The notes beneath the pieces were generated by a model. It saw only the letters and a list, made by a program, of their open reading frames with translations, had not been told where the DNA came from and ran no database searches. From assembly GCA_002633005.1 (NCBI GenBank), contig NMRA01000204.1, positions 192,260 to 256,259 of the forward strand: 64,000 nucleotides of DNA, given 5' to 3'. Both the position numbers and the translations under genes were made by a program. Shown one piece after another: positions 58,341 to 64,000 of this stretch. Source of the stretch: Phoronis australis. Taxonomy: Eukaryota; Phoronida; Phoronidae. Each line of letters opens with the position of its first letter. Position 1 is the first letter of the stretch.

Positions 58341-58455
58341 GCAAGCTGAGACCAAGCAAGGCAAAAATGGAGTTAAATTTGAGTTTCTGATTGCTGTGAT
58401 ACATGACTGCACTAAAGTATCATGCACTGAATCACCACTTTGGACTAGAAAATAG
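58341..58455 (+). CDS. Candidate exon QAETKQGKNGVKFEFLIAVI of an unknown gene
   Basis: The acceptor ATCTACAATTTCAG ends at 58340. One base completes the previous codon. The frame is open to TAG at 58453-58455 (HDCTKVSCTESPLWTRK). Either the exon ends at one of several weak GT sites or the protein ends here; no AATAAA is close by. Confidence 0.35.
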
Positions 58456-58459
58456 ATTA

Positions 58460-60625
58460 ATTGTTTTTTTTTTAGATTAATTGTTGTTCGTAACTTAATA
58501 TCCTCATTGATAGTTAGCCATTTTCAGATAAGGCTGTTTGTGGATCTCAAGTAATTTCATTATCTTGGGAAATCAGTTTTAGCATTAATTTTAGTGGGCA
58601 CCATCATAACATGGCAGTAAATCTCGGCCAACTTATGCAACATATGCCTCAAGCCCTGTTGGCTGTGTACAGTTTGCTCGCACTAGTTCAGCCCTGGATA
58701 CAGATTTAGTAAGCAGGTTTGGCATGCAGCGGCTGAGAACTGTAACCAAAGCAGCACTTAATTTGTTCTCGTGCACAACAGGGTATAGAATGCTTGCCTA
58801 TTGTATGAACTCGAGACTGTATCATACTTGCATTGACGCGATCATGAAAAAAATTAAAGAAAATGCCCTGCTTGACAAGCATTAACAGGACGGCAATGAA
58901 AACGCTGTTGTTAAAAATAGTCTTTTGTTAATTACAGGTGGTCAAATTACATAACACATCCGTGAAAGCTAGTTGCAAAGAAGCATTGAGTGCACACCAG
59001 CTTTTCTTGGTCCCGCACACAAGGCAAACATTTTGCATTGCGCATGCCCGATCAACTTCGAACAGGACTGACCGCGCGAGTACGTCCTATTCTTATCCAA
59101 TATCACCCCTGGATCGTTTCACATTCAAGTTTCGCTTAGTGAGTGGGAAACCAACATGGCAAAAATTCTCTATTAATTTTTGCTTCTAAATTTTCTTCTA
59201 TTGTGCCACGACTCTTACAACATCCCGATGTATGCAAAATGGTCGCTTATTTAAGGTGCGCCTAAATCTCACATCAAGGCTCTTATCATGGGTGGCGCAG
59301 CACTGAAAAAAGTGGAGGCTATAACCCCCCAGACCTCTATATTGCGCCGCCCATGCTCACCATTAAGTTTTGACTAATGATGTTCCTCTATGTAGAAACT
59401 GCATTCAAGCAATTAATCTATTTTTTGTGCTTGATTAAATTCTGTTTGACGTATATACTCTTCCTTGGTCACGTTATGTGGCCAAATTTGAATGTTTCTA
59501 CCATTTTGCTTTATTTAATGAACTAATATGAACTGTGAACACGTTGGCAAAAAGATTGGCCTTAAACACCAGCTCTTCATAGTTGTACAGAGGGATAGCC
59601 TGGGGAAACAACTGTTAACCTCCAGCCAGAAGCCTACCTGCACTCAGTGTTGTAGACTAAACACCATCTTAAAATGAGGTGGGGAAATACCTGCTATGTT
59701 TATTTGTCAAATAAGTATGAAACTCAAACATTTCTTTGTTTATTTTTCAAATAAACAGAAAACTCAAATGTAATATCTTGGCAGCTGCCGTTGTTCCATA
59801 ATTTGCCCAGGTCAGATCATAGTACACCAGGTACTTGTGTCCAGTGGAAGATCATGGCTTAGGACCCTGTCACACACGAAAGTCATTCTCAGAATGACAG
59901 AGCTTCATTATTGAGTTTAATGAACAGTTAACACATGTACATAGGTAGTGATAAGCACACAGTACCAATTATTATGTACGTTCAAATGGCTATATGATTA
60001 AGAAACGCTTACGACAACACTCATCTGGTCATTATGATTCTGTCACGGAAGGTCCATTACAGAAAAAAATGGGCATGAATTGGCTACACCTGATCTCTGC
60101 ACAAATCAGCAAAATTTGTTGAAACAGGCTGGAAACAAACGGAAACTTGCAATTTTGGTAAAAATTACAACATTTTTCAGTGACAGGAAGTTTTTCCTAA
60201 AATTGTAACAAGTGTGAACTGCGTATACCAAGTTCCCGATCAGCATTATATTCATACACAGGATGGTGTTTAGTAGATGAACGAGAATCCGGCTTGTAAA
60301 GATCTGACGTGTATTTTAGTATCTGATGGATTGTTCTAAAATATGTTTTGATGTAACATTTTGTTCATTTGGTTAGGCGTTATATTTCGGGATCTGAATT
60401 TTGCTCAAATGACGAGGTAACTAACCCTTAACACAGTGATGAAGGGCAGTTCTAAGCTTTTCACACCGTGTTCATAAATGCTTGCATTTGGTTGTCAACA
60501 GTTGTGTTATTTTATGTTTTTCCATTTGTGTACTTGTAATAAAGACATAAACGCAAAAAAATTTTAAAATTGTGTGACATCATCAGGGGAAGTCCTGTCT
60601 CCACCATTGTATTGTTTTACACCAG
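58460..60625. other. Stretch without recognised gene
   Basis: 58938-59189 is open on the plus strand after an acceptor-like TTAATTACAG and is a little CpG-richer (59040-59110), but it is not recognisable. Confidence 0.4.
59287..59355. mobile_element. Short hairpin element
   Basis: CATGGGTGGCGCA and TGCGCCGCCCATG are inverted over 13 bp with one G-T mismatch, 43 bp apart. Confidence 0.6.
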
Positions 60626-60628
60626 CCC

Positions 60629-60787
60629 NNNNNNNNNNNNNNNNNNNNNNNNNNNNNNNNNNNNNNNNNNNNNNNNNNNNNNNNNNNNNNNNNNNNNNNN
60701 NNNNNNNNNNNNNNNNNNNNNNNNNNNNNNNNNNNNNNNNNNNNNNNNNNNNNNNNNNNNNNNNNNNNNNNNNNNNNNNNNNNNNNN
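60629..60787. other. Assembly gap (159 N)
   Basis: Run of Ns. Frames reported across it are meaningless. Confidence 0.98.
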
Positions 60788-60789
60788 CG

Positions 60790-63700
60790 GTAGAGGTCAC
60801 AACAATAATATACGATCACTCCAGCGAGACTCGCAAAACATGTTCTTTGTTTTTGTAGTGTAGCTGATATGCTCCCAATAGACACACGAAAATAAATAAA
60901 AGAAAGCATGTGTGTTGAAGAATGACTCTGATCATTTTCATGAGCACTGGTATAAACGGCAGAACAATGTTAGCCTCAGACCCACTCATCAATATTCAAT
61001 TGAGAGTACATTAATGAACTGCATGGCTTGGTATCTTAGCGATAACTTTGATATTGCTGTCTAGTGGGTAAGGTAAGTGAAGTTTCAGGGAAGCTTCAAT
61101 AAACCAAGTTCCCCTAATGAGAAAGCATCTTAAGAACCATTCTGTATAGTTGCTGGTTGGGAAATGAGATGTGGAGCCTACAGAGTCCACAATCTACTTT
61201 TCATCTGACTTGAGAACGATTTGAGACCAGTTTTATGGCTGTACATGTTTTAAATTAAGTTTGTTTCCTTGGTGCTACACAGGCTTTTGATTGCCTTAAA
61301 AATGAAGTTGTTTTTCTGTTTTTTTTTCTGGACGTTGTGCAGGTGGATTCAGCACCTGGGGGAAAATGAGAAGTGTTTCAAAAACAAATAAAATATGTTA
61401 CATCGAAAGTACATTTACTCTCCAATCACTACCTACGTCATTCAAACTTTTCTCTTATTGCCTATTATGATCCGAAATAATGTCCATACCCTTACAGAAC
61501 ATTCTGGCCCATTGTCTAACAAGTTTCATAGACTAGTTACTAAAAACCAAATGGAGCTATGGTAATTCTGGTATTTAGCCCACAATATGTCCAACAAATG
61601 AATTTCTATTTTTCCAAATTTCTCCACAAAAATATAGTTTAGTAAAGTGTTAGTCTATTACTAGCATGGTTTGTACTGTGTACATGTCATTGTAATTTTC
61701 CATTGATTGCGGTAAAGTAATCAGTCATTAAAAGTTGGAAAAATGACAATTTTGGCGCTTATTTTTACGCGAAGAAATTACCGTACCTTCGTGAACCAAA
61801 ACTGCAATATGTTTTATAACTGATATAAAGTGGGACTACTCAGATGTTTATTCACTTGAAGCTTTAACTCCGCCTACTTTAACTTTGTGTAGGTAAAGCC
61901 AAAATTGTCAACTCTTTAGGTGTTACATCTCACTTCCTAACTGGCAACTATTACCTTCACATGCTTTCAGACAGAACTTGATGTTCGTGGAAGGAAATTT
62001 GCAGTGCCTGTCATTTCTTTTCTGTCGCATTTCCCAACAATGCGAGTGCTAATCCTACTGATTGGGATTACAAAAGACACCGCAATGCCTGAAGATGGGC
62101 GTTAGTAATTGCTGCCTGTTTGTGGGAACATTCTTTCCTGACCATTTTAGATATTGTTAACTAAAAACTAAAAGTCAATCATTGAAAATAAACTTTTTAT
62201 TGTTTGAGGGGCAAATATTGGGTAACTACAACAGAAAAAAAGTAGTAACGCGCATTGCAAATGCTGTTTTTTTGTTGATATGTTCCGACCTCTATTCTGG
62301 AACCTTTCTGAGCAACCCTGCTGGGTGAATTGACTGAGGTATGCACCAGTGACCTTAATAACCTCAAAGAAGGGAGTGAAATTTGATTTGAGGAGCCCGT
62401 CATGTCTAGTTTTCTTTCTACCTGGAACAGTAGCAAGGGGAAGTTGTTTTTAAGAAGCTTTACCTCATCCTAATTAAACCAGATGTTACCAATCGAGAGA
62501 TATTAGGTGCAAAACGGATGTTATTGAAATGTATGCTATCTAATTGTGTTTTTTAATGTGTGTTTGTGTGTTTTTGTGTTGTGTGTCTGCGTGTACGTGC
62601 ATGTCTGTGTGTAATATGTAAATTTGATATTGTCGTTTTCCCATCAATGAAGCGTGACAACCACGTCTTGTCAATCAAACTAATATTGTTGTTACTAACC
62701 TTCTGGTTGCTGCTACTTTATTTAATAGGGTACTGTCACCGAATAATTAGTTTCATTTCGTTCATGATGAAATGAGATTTGATTTCATTTCAATTAGATT
62801 TAAGAGCCATTCGCTGTTACTACTCATTTCTGTAACTAAGCAACAGGTAATAGCGTTAATGGCATAGGTATTCTCATGGATGATGTACTCTAGATATAAA
62901 TATACGTACCACTTAACTACTCTGATATTTTAGTAACCCAGTCAAGTTGTAGGTCTGAATGACAGTAATGATGACTTTGTAAAGTTCACGTTTACCGCCT
63001 AGATTCAATCCTTGTTCCAAGCGTGAGGCTGTAACTGTAACTAGGGCCTGAAGAGGCCTGTTGACTTTTAATTCTTGGATGCAAATTACCACCAGTATGA
63101 CTAAGTCAATGAAGCATGAAGGTTCTCTTATACTCATGACTGAATACTGGCTTTCACTGGGGTCAAACTTTGAAACGAGATGGTGGGGAAACTTGGATCC
63201 ATTGCCAGTGTTACAACAATTCATATTTTGTCGGTTATTTGGAATTTAAAAAATACTGGGTAGAGGCCAGGCTCTAAAATTTTGCTAGCAATCTTAAAAC
63301 ATATTTGAATAACAGTGTATCATTTTAAACATTAATTTATACTGTAATTTTTCAAAAGCTAGCTGCAATGTTAAAAATATTCAGAATTTCATGATGTCAT
63401 TGTTGATAGCAGCTGTTCAGTGCAGATTGTTAAAGTACTGAAGTAAAGCTTTCCTTTAGTTTATTTTTGATTAGATTTTAATGAAATAAAGTTTCACTGT
63501 TCCCCCATGTTGCGCTCTAAACTGAAGAAACTTTACCCTATTTTTAAAACATTTATTGCAAAATTTAGCAGTTGTCATATTTTCATGCTTCATACACACA
63601 TATCTTTGTTTTTGAGGGACCAAATTCATGTATTAATATCAAAGGATTATGTTTTACTGAAGTGTTCAAAATAAGGTTTGTTGTGCTTATTTATTGCTAC
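60790..63700. other. Stretch without recognised gene
   Basis: A possible terminal exon at 61343 (strong pyrimidine tract, then AATAAA at 61387) and a GT-rich tract at 62546-62620 are the only notable features. Confidence 0.4.
62546..62620 (+). repeat. GT-rich low-complexity tract
   Basis: Irregular TGTGTGTTTGTGTG words. Confidence 0.8.
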
Positions 63701-63702
63701 AG

Positions 63703-63851
63703 TGTATTTAATAAGTAGGCAGATTTTTATAAATCCTATACCTGCTCCGGTAGAGCTGCATTTAATGTTGAACGAGAACGGTGAATTACCACTCAAGGTG
63801 GTTTTTGAGATTGAAGAGATTAGACCTGATGAATGCCAAAACCAATCATGA
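63703..63851 (+). CDS. Candidate exon FINPIPAPVELHLMLNENGE of an unknown gene
   Basis: The acceptor is TGTGCTTATTTATTGCTACAG. The frame YLISRQIFINPIPAPVELHL, then MLNENGELPLKVVFEIEEI, is open to TGA at 63849. Possible donors are AACG-GTGAAT (63780) or CAAG-GTGGTT (63797). The composition is convincingly protein-like, but I do not recognise the family. It may belong to the same gene as the candidates at 43.8-58.5 kb or to a new gene continuing past the window. Confidence 0.4.
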
Positions 63852-64000
63852 CCAGCCAAGTTATTACAAGGTAGCACTGCGATTTTATACTTTTTATGTT
63901 TTATGTAATGTATTTTTAGTTTGGATAATCAATGAACTCCTTATAATGATAGTGGTAGTAGTAGAGTTATAATATTTAAAAAATATTTACAAAATGTAAA

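Noticed and set aside
60564-60909. Several open frames across the N run
   Set aside because: They exist only because the 159 Ns contain no stop codons.
61343-61410. Possible terminal exon with a strong pyrimidine tract and AATAAA at 61387
   Set aside because: All three frames give short, unrecognised tails and no upstream exon could be linked in phase.
61972-62105. Open segment TELDVRGRKFAVPVISF after TGCTTTCAG
   Set aside because: No usable donor, ends in a stop, no recognised homology.
1-64000. CRISPR arrays, bacterial operons, prophage
   Set aside because: Spliced eukaryotic gene structure and repeat content; no regularly spaced identical repeats with unique spacers.

Overview
This is animal (metazoan) nuclear DNA: AT-rich, with short spliced exons separated by long introns, dispersed repeats, MITE-like foldbacks and non-LTR retrotransposon remains. 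The assembly has runs of N (17521-17552, 60629-60787) and single-N joins (39186, 45593, 47828). An invertebrate, possibly a non-vertebrate deuterostome, fits best, but the sequence does not fix the species.

Region 1 (1-14.1 kb) is the 3' part of a plus-strand gene that I identify as OFD1, the centriole and centriolar-satellite protein needed to build cilia. Eleven exons (199-13640) join in one unbroken frame of 1236 nt (411 codons plus stop), ending in a conserved acidic-Trp C-terminus. A poly(A) signal lies at 14066. The introns hold decayed coding fragments, a hairpin-rich repeat (9.1-9.76 kb) and other debris. The N-terminal part of the gene is outside the window.

Region 2 (14.1-64 kb) has no confidently identified host gene. 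It is dominated by a dispersed repeat built from modules of about 144 bp. The modules occur in nine blocks from 14.5 to 56 kb, all in the same orientation. Each ends in a box resembling the CTCF consensus, and three modules form a higher-order unit of about 430 bp. Between the blocks lie a foldback element with a 54-bp tandem repeat (17.2-17.75 kb), a decayed unrecognised gene (17.8-18.8 kb), two copies of a repeat with an open frame (23.8 and 39.7 kb), a chimeric non-LTR retrotransposon (38.1-39.7 kb), a SAP-like coding fragment (31.2 kb), a CpG-rich patch (31.7-32.4 kb), a degenerate GTGTAAA-type array (51 kb) and a hairpin cluster made of similar words (54.65 kb). Two single-N joins are flanked by near-identical sequence, which points to unmerged haplotypes carrying structural differences.

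Scattered short plus-strand segments with splice-site-like borders (34.2, 43.8, 47.3, 57.5, 58.3 and 63.7 kb) may be exons of a second, long-intron gene. Three of the junctions are phase-compatible, but I could not name the gene.
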